From Oscheius sp. JU75 (taxonomy: Eukaryota > Nematoda > Chromadorea > Rhabditida > Rhabditidae), in contig JASJZC010000007.1 in assembly GCA_037178855.1 (NCBI GenBank), forward strand, positions 8,804,001-8,868,000: a DNA stretch of 64,000 nucleotides, written 5' to 3'. Positions 45,010-58,163 of the stretch are shown here, in pieces. Every line of letters starts with the position of its first letter. Position 1 is the stretch's first letter. The position numbers were made by a program, and so were the translations under genes. The notes below the pieces were generated by a model, which saw only the letters and a program-made list of their open reading frames with translations, ran no database searches and was not told the DNA's origin.

Positions 45010-47340
45010 GTCAGGGTTCCCTTGCCGCTCGCATAGCGGGAACCCATTCTTCGCCTCCCTCTCTTGCCTGTCGCATTCACGTGGTTGGAGTTCGTCCGAG
45101 GCGACCACAGGCTTTCTTCAGCTCATCTTCCATCTCATGCGCGGTCTCCCTAGAGCTCGTCGCTGATCTAGAGGAACCCATTCCGTCATCGCTTTCGACC
45201 ACCTTCCTCCTTCTATCTCGGCCACTTTTCTCGCCCATATCAGCTTCCTCGTCCATGCCAAGTCCAGAATATTCGGTAGTTCTGTCCTTCTTCTCACCTC
45301 CTCATTCCTCACACGATCCCGAAGTGTGATACTGAGCATGGCCCTTTCCTGTCGTCGTTGTAGGGCTGCAAGTTTGGCTCGATCTTCTGTGCGAAGACTC
45401 CAGATTTCGCATCCATACAGCAAACTTGGGACGACGCAGGTCAGGTACACTCGTCGTTTCATCTTCATCGGGACATTTCTCTTGGTGAGGAAGAGACGGT
45501 GGCGATTGAAGGCTGCCTAAGACGCTCCGATCCGACGGGACAGTTCCTGGTTTTCCGAGGTGCAGGTTACCAAACATCCAAGATAAACAAAATGCCGGAC
45601 AAACTGTATAGCTTGTCCTGTTAAGCGTAGATCTCCCTCGTAGGCAATGGTCATCGCGAAGGTTTTGCGATGGTTGATTTCGAGCCCAATCCTACGGCTT
45701 CCTTGTTCCAGTTCAGTCACCATCCGCTGTACAGATCTCAGACTCTTGCCGATAAGACGACATCATCGGCGTAGCGAAGATGAGTCAGCTTACGGCCGTT
45801 AATGTTGAAACCGATGCCGTCCCAATTGAGTTGGCGGAAGACGTCTTCGAAAACAGCGTTGAATAGCAGTGCAGAAAGCACGCTTCCTTGACGAACTCCA
45901 CGTTTGATGTTGACATCCACTAACTCTTCTTGCACTTTGATCTTGCAACCAACATCACTGTAGACCCTTCGCAGCATCTCGATATAGAGTTGGTCCGAAC
46001 CGTGTCCCAGGAGTGAGTTCCAGACAGCTTCCCACTCAATGGTGTGTAACCTTTTCGGAAATGGACGAACACAAGATAGAGGTGACTGGTGAAGCCGTAG
46101 ACCTTGTCGATCAGCTGTCTGATGGTATGAAGGTGTTCTACAGTCGAGTAGCTTCGGCGGAACCCTGCTTGCTCGATTGGCTGGTTGAATTCCAGATTTC
46201 CTTGCATCCTGGCCAGCATCACGCTGTCCGCATCTTCATCCGATGTAGTTGTTTCCAGACTTCCTCCTCGAGTACTGGCGAGACTTCCTTAAGAGGGGAT
46301 GGGGCATCGGGGCCACATTGACCGTTTGTTGGTAAAGCTCGTCGAAGAACTCCTTCACTCGATCTCGCACATCTTGGGGACAGTTAGTTCGCGATCCGTC
46401 CTTCTTCTGGAGCTGTCCGATCACAGGAGTCGATATTTCCTCGAAGAGCCTTTTGGTTGAGAGCGTCTGACGATAACGGGTCTCGAGGTTCTTCTCAATA
46501 TCCGAAGCAATGGCCACACGGAGGGGCTTGTTTGCTTGGACCAACTGAAGACGAGACAAAATATCATCCTTGGCCAGTAGAACTCGTCGCTGATTGAACA
46601 GGTCTCTGGTGCTAATGGAGAGCCTTTCTGCGCGTGGAATCCTTTCAACAGCAACAGCCCGGGCTTCGTCGAAAAACTTCACGTATGCCTTGGTACTGAT
46701 TAGCCGGATTCGGATCCTCCATTGCTTCTCTTCTCTCCTGGGCAGCGTGTCGGAAAAGCGGCCAGTTCATCTTTGTCTGCATCGCCTTCTGTCGACGTCT
46801 AGGGAACTTGGCGTCAAGATCGACGATGAGACGGACAAGGCGGTGGTCGCTTCGGAAGTTGAACTGGTTGATGACTTGAACTTTTCGCACGGTGATGAAT
46901 CTTCGAACGAGGAACAGATCGTATTCCTTGAAGGTGTTGCCATTGGGCGATCTCCAGGTCCATTTCCTTCCGGATCTCTGCTTACTGAAGGTATTGGCTA
47001 CGTCCCAACCGTGTTGTTGACAGAAGGAGACGAGTTGTTCTCCTCGACGGACTAGTCCGGTAGTACGCAGCTCTTTGAACCTTGCTGAGGAAACGGTCGT
47101 AGACGGCGTCATCGGCATCTCCTATGGGTGCATAGCACATGACGAGATGGAGATTCCAATTCGGTCCTCTCAGCTCCAGTGTGCAGCATCTGTCGTCGAT
47201 CGGTGTGAAGCGATGGATGTTGGAGACGAGATGCGGTGCCACAATGAAGCCCACGCCGCGTCGATTGTACTGACCACCACTGTAGAGAGCTGACAGAGGT
47301 TGAGTTGGTCTCGCACCATGGGTGTTGACTCTTATGCCTC
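45010..47340 (-). mobile_element. RTE-like non-LTR retrotransposon, degraded
   Basis: Reading down the minus strand, the pieces follow the normal order of an endonuclease-reverse transcriptase. First an APE-type endonuclease part (GVGFIVAPHLVSNIHRFTPI, WNLHLVMCYAPIGDADDAVY, GRKWTWRSPNGNTFKEYDLF and FRSDHRLVRLIVDL), then a linker, then RT motifs (EQAGFRRSYSTVEHLHTIRQ; GVRQGSVLSALLFNAVFEDV; LRYADDVVLSA with the YADD active site; GLEINHRKTF; HFVYLGCLVT), then VVPSLLYGCEIWSL and the tail GGRWSKAMTEWVP. The frame shifts at least five times and contains stops, so it is not functional. The 5' end may be incomplete. Families annotated this way are common in nematodes and other animals. Confidence 0.85.
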
Positions 47341-47817
47341 TTCTCGACCGCCCTTATATTCGTGTACTCTCTCTGATTTTTCTCCCCGTCAGATCTCATC
47401 TTTCCAAAGGGTCGTGTATACAGGGTCCTGCGAAGAATCAGAATATTGCCAAGTCTTGCCAGAGACTCAGAAGAATTATGTGACAATATAGTCTTTCTGA
47501 ATCACCTAACCTCTGAGTGAGTTGGAACGGGACAGATGACAAGCATACTAACTAATGTAGGTGTAGGAGGAGGAGAATACTTTTTTTTTCTAACGAGTTT
47601 GTCTTTGAAGTCAATGGTGAAGGCTGAAGATGCACCTAAGCATACTGCAATAGTAATTCGGAACAATTATTCCCTATGTACGATTGAAGTAATAAAAGTT
47701 AATTGTAGTTTTAAACTTAACAATGAGCAACAAGAGCCTAACTAAAAGAAACAATAGTGAGTATCTATTCCGGTCTCAAACGGACGAAGCCATCGATGAT
47801 TCTACTCTGATCCTCGG
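47341..47817. other. Region downstream of the PTCD3 gene
   Basis: This is flanked by the retroelement's 5' edge and the PTCD3 stop codon. The plus-strand frame 47723..47995 runs antisense to the last PTCD3 exons and is taken as a shadow. Confidence 0.4.
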
Positions 47818-50800
47818 TCAGCTTGCATCTGAAACTCGAACTTCTTTTGAATTCAGCAGGAAGACTAACGCAGCATGTATTCTCTTGGCGAGCGGATCCA
47901 ACTTTGCCTTGGATGTGTACTGCCCCATCACTTCTAGACAAATCGAAGCTCTGAAAGTTCAATCTACGGAAAGTTATGATCTTTCTCACTTGTAGACGTC
48001 CTTTTCCTGGAGAGCAGCCTCGAACAGTTCAGCCATGGCGCTCTGTCGCGCGTGTCCGGTAGCGTAGATTGTTGCATTGTCTCCGTGACTATTCTCGGGA
48101 TCCAGAAGCATCTCGAGCATTTTATAACCTCTTTCTGACTCTCCAACACGATTCAGGAGCAGAGCACATTCGGAAATCTGAAAGCCTGAATAAGAAAACT
48201 GAGAAGAAGATTCCTACCGCCTGTGGAGAGAATTTGGCTTGAAGACGCTTGCTGAACTCTTCTGTAAAGTTGCTCAACTCGACCCAGATGTCTACCAATC
48301 GCAAAATTAGCTCACGATACTCATCTCGCTCTGTTGGACCCAAATTCTAAAGAAACCTAATTCGAAATCGTAAGAAAGTTGAAAAACCTGGTAAGGGAAG
48401 GCGATCAGGCTATTCCTAAACGATGCCGAGCTCTTGTTGTCCGTGATGAAGCGGGCAGTTATTCCATCGTCCACTATGCGACGAAGGAGGGGCCAGTGCG
48501 GCTGTGTCTGCCAAAAAATGAGTGATCTATGGAAATTTATCAACCTTCAGCTTCTCAGTGATTTTATGAGCAATGAGGCGGTTTCCACCGACAAGTCTCG
48601 GGACGAACGACTTGTACTTTTTGGTGATATCTTCAATCGAATTGTTGCTGTCGATGTAGAGGGCTAGATAGTTCCGATAGAAACTGGAATCACTTTTACG
48701 ACGGAAAAATGAGCGAATATACCCGTCCTCCGAGTCAAAGAATGGCATCCTGACCTTATTCTTGTCTGATTCGTATAGGGTCAAGATTTTCTCCGCAATG
48801 CCCAAGTTTTCAGCTCTGAAAACGAACATTATTAAGAGTACGACGATATGAAGATTCGGTACGAGCGAGTGTTTGTTCGACTGTCGATAAGGTACGCGAA
48901 TAAGTTGTCAAATACAGACTGACCAACATAACACATTTAAAAGAGTGAGGGTACGAGTGAGAAATTTGTCGGAACACCCAGAAAGAGTGGCCTTGTGCGT
49001 AGTCTTAAGAAAGGGACACGCAGAGACAGTTAGCTAGCTGTAGATAGAAAAACGAAAAGTTCCTATACCTGCGAGCTGCACTCATGGCGACGTAGAAGAA
49101 ATCATAGTCTCGGCTTTCTTGAATGTAAATGACATCACGGCGAGCCAGCTCATCGAGCATTTCGACCAACCAGGTTAGAGTGAGCTGCTGCAAAGAATGA
49201 GTGTAGAAAGTTTATAAAAGAATACCAACCACACTTTTGTATTTTCCGGATTGTCTGTCCTCCATTTCCTTTTCGGTCGGCCAATGCTCCACAGTAGGAC
49301 TAATGATCAGTCTGTACGAGGTAAGAGACGGTACAATCTTCAAGGCAGCCATTTCACCGACGATTTGCTTCACGGCGATGGAACGTTTCGGTGCCTATAA
49401 TATCAGTTATGGTCACAATTGGCAGGCAAACAGTTTACCGAAATCGAGGCCTGGAAAAGAGCGTTCATTGTACTGAGGCTTGGTTTCATCCCAGCATTTT
49501 TCAAAACTGTTTGAGCATCTGGCCAAGAGACAACCTTGATTCGAGCCTCAAAAGCATCTTTGGATATCCATTTTTTGGGCAAGTACTCCTAGAACTTTGT
49601 GATTTACTCAGAACAGACGATCTTACGTCGTACAAGCTCTTGGCTCTTTTTAGCGAAGCATCCGATCTGTGCTTGCACAGCCCACAAATCAGGATCGAGA
49701 CTGTCTCGGCTGTTTTCGGAAGCGATTCGAAGAGCAAGTCGGCTACTCCTCCCTGAAGTGAACATTTGTCGAAAGCAAACAAAGAGGGTACCTGAGTCCA
49801 TTCCTGACGGTCCGACTTTCCCATATTTCTTAGTCCGTGCCACTCCTCAAATTCGGCAAAAGGGACGTTGTTACCATTGTAGTAACAGGCCAACTTGAAT
49901 AGTTCGAGCTGTAACACGCAATGTTGGATTCCAATTCGATTTTCAATAATGTGGCATGCGTCCTTTTCTCAATGAAAAGCTAGCATATCGTGCACATCTT
50001 CCCTCCTGACACAACGGTTCCAAGGCAATGAAAGTTTTGGTTCTTCAGGAAGAGCGGCTCAGTGAAGGCTACGCACTTTCAAACTACGTCAGACTTCAAA
50101 ATAAGCAAGCAGTCTGCAACTTCCGCTGGACGGTATTTTAACTGTTCGATACACAATTTTACTCAAAAACTTTTCTCTGCTCGTGTATTTCAGTAGTTGT
50201 ACGGTCTAACTGGTACTGATTGTCTTGCTGCTGTGCAAAGCACTCTTTCCAAGCGATTTTTTTTAACGGCTACTACTGTGTAAATGCTTCAACACAAACC
50301 CGTTAAGGTTTTGTGATATCATGAAACAAAGTTGAAAGACATACCTGAACTGGTTCACTGACGTCCAAATTCTCCGTCCTCATACGCTCGTACAACATCA
50401 CGGCATCTTTCACTTCACGGCTTTTGATCATTTGAAGCAGATTTGCTTCTGTCGGATCAACCTGAGCTTGGAAACTAAAAATATAAGCATAAAACAAACC
50501 TTGAGCGGGTCAGCAGCTTTCTGTGGCCGATAGATCGGCAGTTCTGGCTGATCTCGGTCAAAAGCGAAAAGTGTTGGCCATTCCTCAGCCAATTGGCGCG
50601 CTGCACGTTTTCCCATTTCCTGACAAGTTGTAATTGACGGGTAAAACGAAAATCTGTACCTTGGCAAAGAAGTACATCTGCTTGCTTTTGTTTGTACTCG
50701 GAATCATGGCTGGGTCATCTATGAAGGAGAAATGTGGAGCGGTTGGATCGACGCCGACTGTAGAAGAGAGTGCTTCCAAAATAGCAGTTGGAGATCGCTA

Positions 50801-50951
50801 TAATGAACGCAGTTTGCGTGGTTTAACTGAAAAATACCGTGATTGCCGGAGGAACAGCAATATCTGCCTGCTTTGAATGACTTTTCCCGGCTGATGATGA
50901 TAGCAGGCATCGGCCCAGCGAGCTCGATTTGGTGAAGATTACCCGTTTCAT
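47818..50951 (-). CDS. PTCD3: PTCD3, mitochondrial ribosomal small-subunit protein mS39
   Basis: Fourteen exons join in frame: 50838..50951, 50660..50797, 50500..50619, 50345..50461, 49792..49908, 49752 down to 49627, 49439..49588, 49233..49394, 49069..49187, 48545..48815, 48388..48507, 48218..48346, 47990..48177 and 47818..47950. The 667-residue product is near the human length. The N-terminus is a basic, Ser-rich mitochondrial presequence (MKRVIFTKSSSLGRCLLSSS). The diagnostic PTCD3 block follows: RSPTAILEALSSTVGVDPTA then PHFSFIDDPAMIPSTN. REVKDAVMLYERM and later helical pairs form PPR units. The protein is part of the mitoribosomal small subunit. The last intron is inferred from a strong GTGAGA donor; without it the protein would end at 47986, after QEKDVYK. 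Confidence 0.88.
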
Positions 50952-52430
50952 GTTCTTAACGATAAATTATTAAGGAACTGACCAGAAATTAAAAAAAAAC
51001 TGAAAGCTGGAAAGTTTAGCCTAGGAATCTATTCCAAAGCAAACAAAACGTTCACACTATAAAATTATTCGAAATGCCATTACAACTAGAAAAGCTACTT
51101 CTGTTAGTTTCTTTTCGAATTAGGATATATATTGAAACGCTGGATTTGCGCAGTAATACAAAAAATAGGGATATATGATTTTGAAGATCCGTCTTTTGAG
51201 GAAGGCAACTGCTGTTGCGGTGGTCTCGACGCGATTACTGTGCATCTCAACAATCTGTGCGCGAGTACTGGGACTTAAAATCTCTTCAAAAATACTGAAT
51301 CCTGGCAATAAACGGATGTTGGAGTAGAGATATTCAGTATATAAAAAACCAGAGAAATGAGTAGAATGAGTTAACCCATACCCTTGTTACGACGTCTACA
51401 TCGTAATATCTATCCTTGCTTTTAGAAGCGGGTTTGAGTCTAGTCGGTCTATCGAGAGTCCACGCTTGTGAAAGTCCAACGAGAAGGTCTCTCTATCTCG
51501 CACGTATATGAAGCCCTAACATATTGTCTCTAAGTTCTAATGGCACTTGTCACGTGAAGATACTATTGTGGCTACGAGTAATAAAGCCATAATCCCTATA
51601 GTTATGACATATGAGGAAATAGTTCTCTTGTACGGGAAACACCGAGCCGTCCAAACAGTCCTGATGTTAGGTTTTTTTTGTAGGTTGGCAACTAGACTAC
51701 ATCGGCGTTATACTTGAGCGTCGAGCCATAAATTTCTGCTTTATAGTCGGGATATGGGAAATAGGCGGAAACTTTGAGATCCTAAAAACAGACATTATAG
51801 TAGTTCTAATACCGAAACATAATCACTCGATCAACACTGATCTAGCACTGAGCTATTTTTAGGGTTGTGCATGAAACAACAACTTCTGACATAAGCACCC
51901 AAGCAAGCCTTCAAGGTTTAAGGCGAATGCTGATTTCATGCTATCAGGAATCATCTGAACTATTAATTCGCTGAAATCGTACAAAACAATTCAAAAACGA
52001 CCGAGATTATGTGATGCTTGTTTTGGTATTTTGCATGCCCACCTGTGTCCTAAGATGGAGAGGGCAGCAATTGAGCAAGTGCCAGTTCCGAGGCAGCCAC
52101 CATTATGCCATTCCGGGCGGTTAGCTCTCTACCTCTACTACTATTGCAATCACAGCTGTTCGACATAAATTTTCGAAAAAATGATTCAAACAATGATGGC
52201 GGATTCGGGCTTTGTAAGCGGTTAGTTAACCAATGTTAAACGTACCTTGTGTGTATGAAGAGTCCTGCAAAGACAATTTTCAAATCACCTGGGTCATAAA
52301 CCAGAAAACCTCTTGTCACAAAGTTCTCACTTTTCACATGATGACTTCCCGCCGTCTGGGTTATAATGTTTTTGGGTATTTCATTATAAAATGTAGCCTG
52401 CTTCACGTTTTTCAATAATAACATTTTTAA
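50952..52430. other. Intergenic stretch without confident genes
   Basis: The left end is the PTCD3 promoter. First exon(s) of the SPEC3-like gene probably lie near 52180-52210 (an ATG followed by GGCTTT|GTAAGC), but phases do not join cleanly, so this is not called. No repeat or RNA gene is seen. Confidence 0.35.
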
Positions 52431-53378
52431 GCCGAGAAGACCCGAGGCTGGAAAAATGTTCAAAAAGCTTTGCCGAGAATCATCGAATATGGTAGGAGCG
52501 AAGGAATCCTTCAAGTTACATCGGTAAGTCAATATTTTTTTTTATGAGCCAGTAAACAAAATTTAAGCAAGCAAATGCATTCAACATCACTGGAGTAGTC
52601 ATAGCCGCTCAAGAGGAGGCTCACAGTCAGAACCAGCCTAAAACTGGAGACAAGGTGACTTCAACTTTGAAACAAAAATATATATCTTTAGGTGAATCTT
52701 CCCACAAATGACATAACCTTGATGCACGAAGCCATCCCCTTCCTACCTCTTCCAGTTGCTTTACTCTGCTTGTTTCTAAACGTGTTTCTGCCTGGATCAG
52801 GTGAGTAAAGGGGCTGTTTTGAAACACGAACGGCGTTTAGGAACAATTCTTTCCGGTTTGGCAGCCCTTTGTATGGGACAGCCAAGGGTCAATATGAAGG
52901 AAGGACGGAAGTTGGTCACGTTGATAGGTAAGCCAGAAAGCGTAGTTGTATGGGTCACAACTAAGAAAGAGTCGTTTAAAAGACCAGGAGGGTGGATAGG
53001 CTCATAGGAATAGAAACAGAGTATCTAATACATAGTGTGAAAAGAAACCCTGCAACACTCATCATTTGCAAACTTTTCAGTGAACCTTCTTGTTGGAATC
53101 AGTCAATTCTTCACGATTACCTTTCTCTTCGTCGGTTGGTTTTGGTCGATAGCTTGGGGTGGCTTGGTTATCATACATTCAAGTGAACTTCTTGGTATTT
53201 TTTGGAACGACACACTTTTACAGTGCAATACCGTGAAGCTCTCCAGCAACGACGACAAGAAGCCGTAGCCACAGCAGCTATTGAGGCTCTCACAAAAGAT
53301 TCTATTCTACATAGGAGAGATGTCAAAACTCTTGTCAAGACCCACAAACAGCAAGCGAAAGAAGAGAAAAAGAAATGA
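52431..53378 (+). CDS. SPEC3 / Stum family membrane protein
   Basis: Exons 52431..52523 (start uncertain), 52568..52654, 52692..52800, 52841..52927, 53081..53182 and 53224..53378 keep one frame. After a hydrophilic leader comes the family core HEAIPFLPLPVALLCLFLNV-FLPGSGTILSGLAALCMGQ, with the conserved PGSGT turn between two membrane segments, and a second hydrophobic pair (VGISQFFTITFLFVGWFWSI-AWGGLVII). The tail is basic and Gln/Lys-rich (EALQQRRQEAVATAAIEALT...EEKKK). SPEC3 is known from ciliated ectoderm of sea urchin and Stum from Drosophila mechanosensory neurons, so a sensory or ciliary membrane role is plausible. A start ATG at 52456 is out of frame with the rest; an upstream exon must supply the start. 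AATAAA lies at 53396-53401. Confidence 0.85.
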
Positions 53379-53508
53379 GATGGTTATATAGCTTCAATAA
53401 ACTTTTGCATTTAAACGGTCTATATGACAACTAGTTAGGCAGTGCAAACTACTCATGGCTTGGAATTTTATCAAGAGACGAATTCGATTCAGATGTTTAT
53501 TGTATTGC

Positions 53509-55981
53509 TCAATTATCATCGTTATCTCCTCGGGGAGGTCCAAACGGCGGTCTTTGACAGACTCCTCTGCCATTTACCACAAAACAACGCTGTGGAGTAC
53601 GACAGAGAACCAAAGCGCAAGGATTCGTTCTTGGTGTGGTAGTAGGAATATATTCTGGAAGATAGGCTATTAGAATTTGTAAAGACCGTACCTGGACACT
53701 GTGGCGCTTCAACACATTCGTTAGTCTTCGAATTGCGGAAGTATCCACTTTTGCAGGCGCAAGCCTTTGGTCCACAGACCAAGGGGCATAGTCCTAGCTG
53801 AAACATTGTTTTGGCACTATTTCGCATGATCAGCTTACGCCGCCCTGGTTAACAAATTGACATTTGGGCTCACAATAGGCTCCACAGTTGTTCTCTTCCT
53901 CAGTGGCTTTGCAATCTGAATGACTATCTGATACCTGATAGTGTTTGATGCTTACTCAAGGGGGTTAGAGCGCAGTATTTGCGGCCTAATGGTCCAATTT
54001 CACAATGGTAACCGATAGGACACGGCAAGACGCAAGAAGCAGGTGCTGAAATGAAAACATCAGTATGATAGCTAGCTTTTGTAACATCAGGAAAGCCTCA
54101 AGAAAGTTTTCCTGTCAAAAATATGGCTATGAAATTGAAAAGTCCAGTCAATCTAACACTTAATAGACAGTCTTCTATTCTACTACTAAATTGATTTCAT
54201 GCGATTCCAGAATGCAGAACTACTGAAAAATGACATCCGAGACCCGCACCCACACTTCTATCCAAGCATTCCACATTGTTTGGTACAGTAGCGCGACTAC
54301 AATTGGTTGATCATTAAAGCCTCACTTGAAGCAATGCCGGGGTTGTCAAGCACGCATTGTTCATTTCCCCGATTGTCAAGAACACAGTGGTGTCTTCGAG
54401 GACATTGACGGTCGCAAGGAGCCTCGGCTAAAACTAGATTATTTTAGTAGCTAAAACAGTTTGAATGATCAAAACGTTTAACAAAATAATACTTGTAGTG
54501 ACTGCAGTAGTTGTTTCTTGATTCAGTACACACGTTTCGCGGCCCCTGTCATCAAATTCGCAATGTCTTCTTCTGTTACATTTACGATTGCAAGGAGCTT
54601 GGGCTAAAGTTATAGTGGTTTTCAAGAAAAAAGATAGCTAAATTTACTTGTAGTGATAGTTGTGGTGATTTGCTCATTCATGACACATCTTTGCCTCCCA
54701 TTGTCATCGATCACACAATGTGTTCTCCTCGGACATTCGCGAGTACATTGAGCTTGAGCTTAATCGCTCATTTCGTACTTTTTCGAACTTTCTAAACTCA
54801 CTTGAGGTTGCAATGCTAGTTTGAATGCATTCCTGCTGTCCATTCCTGTTGAACTGACAGATCTGACCTCTCGGACAACGACGAGTACAAGCGGCTGCTT
54901 GAGCTAAAACTTTTCCACATATAGGATGCATAATTGACAAACTTGTCGTAGTCACTGTATCAGAGACACATCTTGGCCCTTGACGAGTAATCTCACAATG
55001 CATTCGGAAAGGACAGAAAATGTTGCAGACAGGTGGCTGTGTTGGTGGCGCTGGGGACGAGGTTGTTCTTCTGGCAGGCATAGTAGTAGGGGTAGTAGGA
55101 GCAGGAGTTGGGGACGTCTGTCTCGGAACACATCGTGGTCCTTGTGGTGTAACTTGACATACAAAGCCGACTCTACAATCCAGGTTACAAACTCGACCTG
55201 GGGAAGTTCGGATTGTACTCGGAGTAGTAGGAGCCGGACGTGTTGTCTCGCCAGGAACACATCGAGGTCCTTGTGGAGAGACTTGACAGACGAATCCGAT
55301 TCGACAATTCAGGTTACAGGTTCTTATGAGTCCGCGAGTAGTTGCTGCTTCTGTTGTCATTGGAGGAGCAGAAACACATCGAGGTCCTCTTGGCCCGTTT
55401 TGGCAAACCTGTCCATTTCGACATTCGCGGGTGCAAGCAGCCTCGGTTCCCGGTTGATCTGCAATTAGAAGTCAATTTATTATGGACGAATACGACTTGC
55501 AAAAGTCTACAGGTGAGCTACAATACAGACACAACCAAGGCCTACGGCTTAAAACCTAGAAACGTCGTCAGTGAGCAAAGGACACTTGTTGTCTAAAAGA
55601 GTGCGACTAATCCATGATTAGTAATATTGTTAGAGTCCAAACTAGCTTACCGAAGTTAGTCAAAAGATTTTAAACGCAGCATCAGCACGAGAACCTTGTT
55701 CAAAGTTTCGCATATCGCGTAGTCTAGGAGCTAGAGAGAGCTTGGCAGGGTCAAATCTATATTGGGATAGGTGGACAGGGACAGATTAAGAGATTAACAG
55801 GTCGCCAGGGAAGACTGACAATGATAAGACTTGAAAGTGCCAGGCTAGCTGAGACAAGGGATAGCCTGATAACCTTTCAAACTTCAAGCTTCCTGTCCTC
55901 TAGATGAAGACCAAATTAAAAAATTCACTTACCGGCTAAGCCGCTGTAGACCAAAGCGGCCAACACTATTAGGTTGTTCAT
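53509..55981 (-). CDS. Secreted Cys-rich repeat protein with TIL domain (1)
   Basis: The start ATG at 55981 opens a signal peptide (MNNLIVLAALVYSGLAG). About ten exons follow. At least seven copies of a short six-cysteine-like unit occur, such as CNLDCRVGFVCQVTPQGPRC, CTRRCPRGQICQFNRNGQQE and CNRKCNRRRHCEFDDRGRET, joined by Thr/Pro-rich linkers (RPAPTTPSTIRTS) that look O-glycosylated. Near the end is a TIL (trypsin inhibitor-like) domain, NNCGAYCEPKCQF...CPLVCGPKACACKSGYF, then one more unit (CALVLCRTPQRCFVVNGRG) and the stop at 53509. Repeat pattern: C-x3-C-P-x-G-x2-C-x5-G-x3-C-V. Family knowledge: TIL domains often inhibit serine proteases. Whether this copy does is unknown. Exon edges are approximate between 53950 and 54800. 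It is the first of three neighbours of this type. Confidence 0.75.
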
Positions 55982-56597
55982 TGTATGTATGACCCATTGT
56001 TGCAGACTCTTTTATAGCTGGTGTGAGTGGCGCAGAAACAGTAAGCATGTTTTGGCACTGTTGTATGTCATTGGAGCTTAAAGGCTTGGTTAAACAGATA
56101 CGGTGGAAACAATGGTCATGTTGTGAACCGAGAGGGTCACTTGGAAACTATACTTCCGCAACTGAACAAGCGAACAGAAGTCTGAAAAAAATTTTAACTT
56201 CAGAAACTGCTATAGAACAGACAACATTGACCGAATTTTATTAAGTCGTCAAGTAACTAATGTACAGCAAGTGGATTTGAAATAGTTGCAACGTGAACTT
56301 TCATCGTTTGTCTTTTCGGAAAAAGATAAGATATATTTATAACTATTAGTACAATTCTACAAGATACTTCGAACAGTCCAAATCCAACGAATATACCTTT
56401 TAGATTGCTGTAACAATAATACAACTCATCGGTACACTCGTTTGAAAAGTTAATATTGAGTACGTCTCTGTCTGAAACTGATTAGATGCAAAATTAAGGT
56501 CCTTTTCTCTTTTTTCTACATCCAAGTGCTTTACATCGTCTCTTTTATTCCATCTTTTCACAAAAAATATTAATTAGACTCTTTATTAGGTTTAGTA

Positions 56598-58065
56598 TTA
56601 AACAACAGTATTGGGAAGACATAATGCCCCAGTATACTGAATCGAACAATAGTATCCAGGACTGCAGAACCCGGCTCCACAAGCATTGGCAGCATTTCCA
56701 GTAATGTAGGTAACTTGGTATCCAGGAATGACTGTAGTCGGTAAACCAACAGTTGAAGGATATCCGTTTCCTGGGTAGATTCCTCCTGGGTAACTTGCAG
56801 TTCCGGGAAATCCTACCACTCCGGCATCTCCGCTGCTTGAGCTGCCAGAAGAAAGAGAAAGTGAGGATGACGATGATCCGGGCCACCAGCCTGGTCCTTA
56901 AACAATATTTTGTGTTTTCAAAAAAAAATCTACTTGGACACTGTAGTCTAGGCACACAAAGGTTAGTAGATTCTTCTCTATAGAAGTCAGGGTTACAAGT
57001 GCAAGCAGCTGGAGCGCAGATTGCTGGACAGGCGGTTGGCTAAACATTCACCATGTCATAAAGTCAAATAAGCTTACTCCAGTGAAAATACTTTGGCACT
57101 TGTTTTCACACAGGTTTCCACAATAATTGATTGACTCGTTGATATTACAAACTGTTGGGGCCGAGCCCGGATAGGCAGTGCATTGTGGGAAGCCCTGGAT
57201 GATAATGCAGATTTTTCCGGCGGCACACTGTAGGTTACAGAATTGGATGCCAGAATTAGCAGTGACACATTGCTGCTGTCCAAGCTGAGAAATCATGCAG
57301 ACTTGGCCGAAAGAACAGGGAGGAGTACAAGAGGATGTACCAGTGCTGACACATTGTTGGTATCCTTGTACGGAGGTCATGCAAATCTGGCCTGTTGAAC
57401 ACGGAAGGGTACAGATGGCACCAGTTCCTCCTGATACGATGCATTGAGGAATTCCTTGAGCCGATGTCATGCAGATCTGGCCGGTCGTGCATGGAAGATT
57501 ACAGTACTGGGGCGTGGTAATCCCGGTGCTGACACATTGCTGAGCTCCTGTGAGGCCCACGGTACAAATTTGACCGGCTGGACACTGTAGATTGCAAACG
57601 CTACCAGTACCTCCAGAAACTACGCACTGAGGAGCTCCCTGAGCAGACATCAAGCAAACCTGTCCAGCAGGACACTGTAGGGTGCATTGTTGAGGGGTAG
57701 TGATGCCAGAGCTGACACATTGCGGAATTCCTTGCTGGCTGAGCATGCAGACTTGTCCATTAGCACATTGTAGAAAGCATCCTTGAGCATTTGTGGTAGT
57801 ACTGAGACATTGAGCGATTCCTTGTACATTGGTCAAGCATGTCTGTCCAGCAGTACAAGCAGGAACACACTGTGATGTTGGGTTTGGGACGGAGCTGGAA
57901 GGCATGCATCTTGGAAATCCGGAGATGACCATGCAGGCTTGTCCAGCAGGACAGGGGATATTGTTACATGATAGTGTCTCTGAACCACAGAAAGTTAGAA
58001 TATATAAAGCACGTACGTCCAGAGCACACTAACACGAATGAGAAGAAAAGGATCAAGACAGGCAT
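56598..58065 (-). CDS. Secreted Cys-rich repeat protein with TIL domain (2)
   Basis: A signal peptide (MPVLILFFSFVLVCSG) starts at 58065. The second exon holds a long uninterrupted array of about eleven units, for example CTLQCPAGQVCLMSAQGAPQ, CNLQCPAGQICTVGLTGAQQ and CTPPCSFGQVCMISQLGQQQ, separated by short Ser/Thr/Gly spacers. Then comes a TIL-type domain (NYCGNLCENKCQS...CPAICAPAACTCNPDFY) and a Gly/Ser/Tyr/Pro-rich tail (GFPGTASYPGGIYPGNGYPS) before a last unit (ACGAGFCSPGYYCSIQYTGA) and the stop at 56598. The uniform spacing of the repeats suggests recent expansion. A cuticle, mucus or gland product is plausible but unproven. Confidence 0.8.
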
Positions 58066-58163
58066 GCTTGTCCATTGTTGTATTTTCCGACTTTTATAGC
58101 AACATTGTTATTTGCCAGCCCAGGTTATCAAAAACAAGCTTGAAACGATCTTTCCATTGAAAG

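Noticed and set aside
47723-47995. 90-codon plus-strand ORF with balanced composition
   Set aside because: It lies antisense over the last two PTCD3 exons, whose minus-strand reading fits the family and splice phases.
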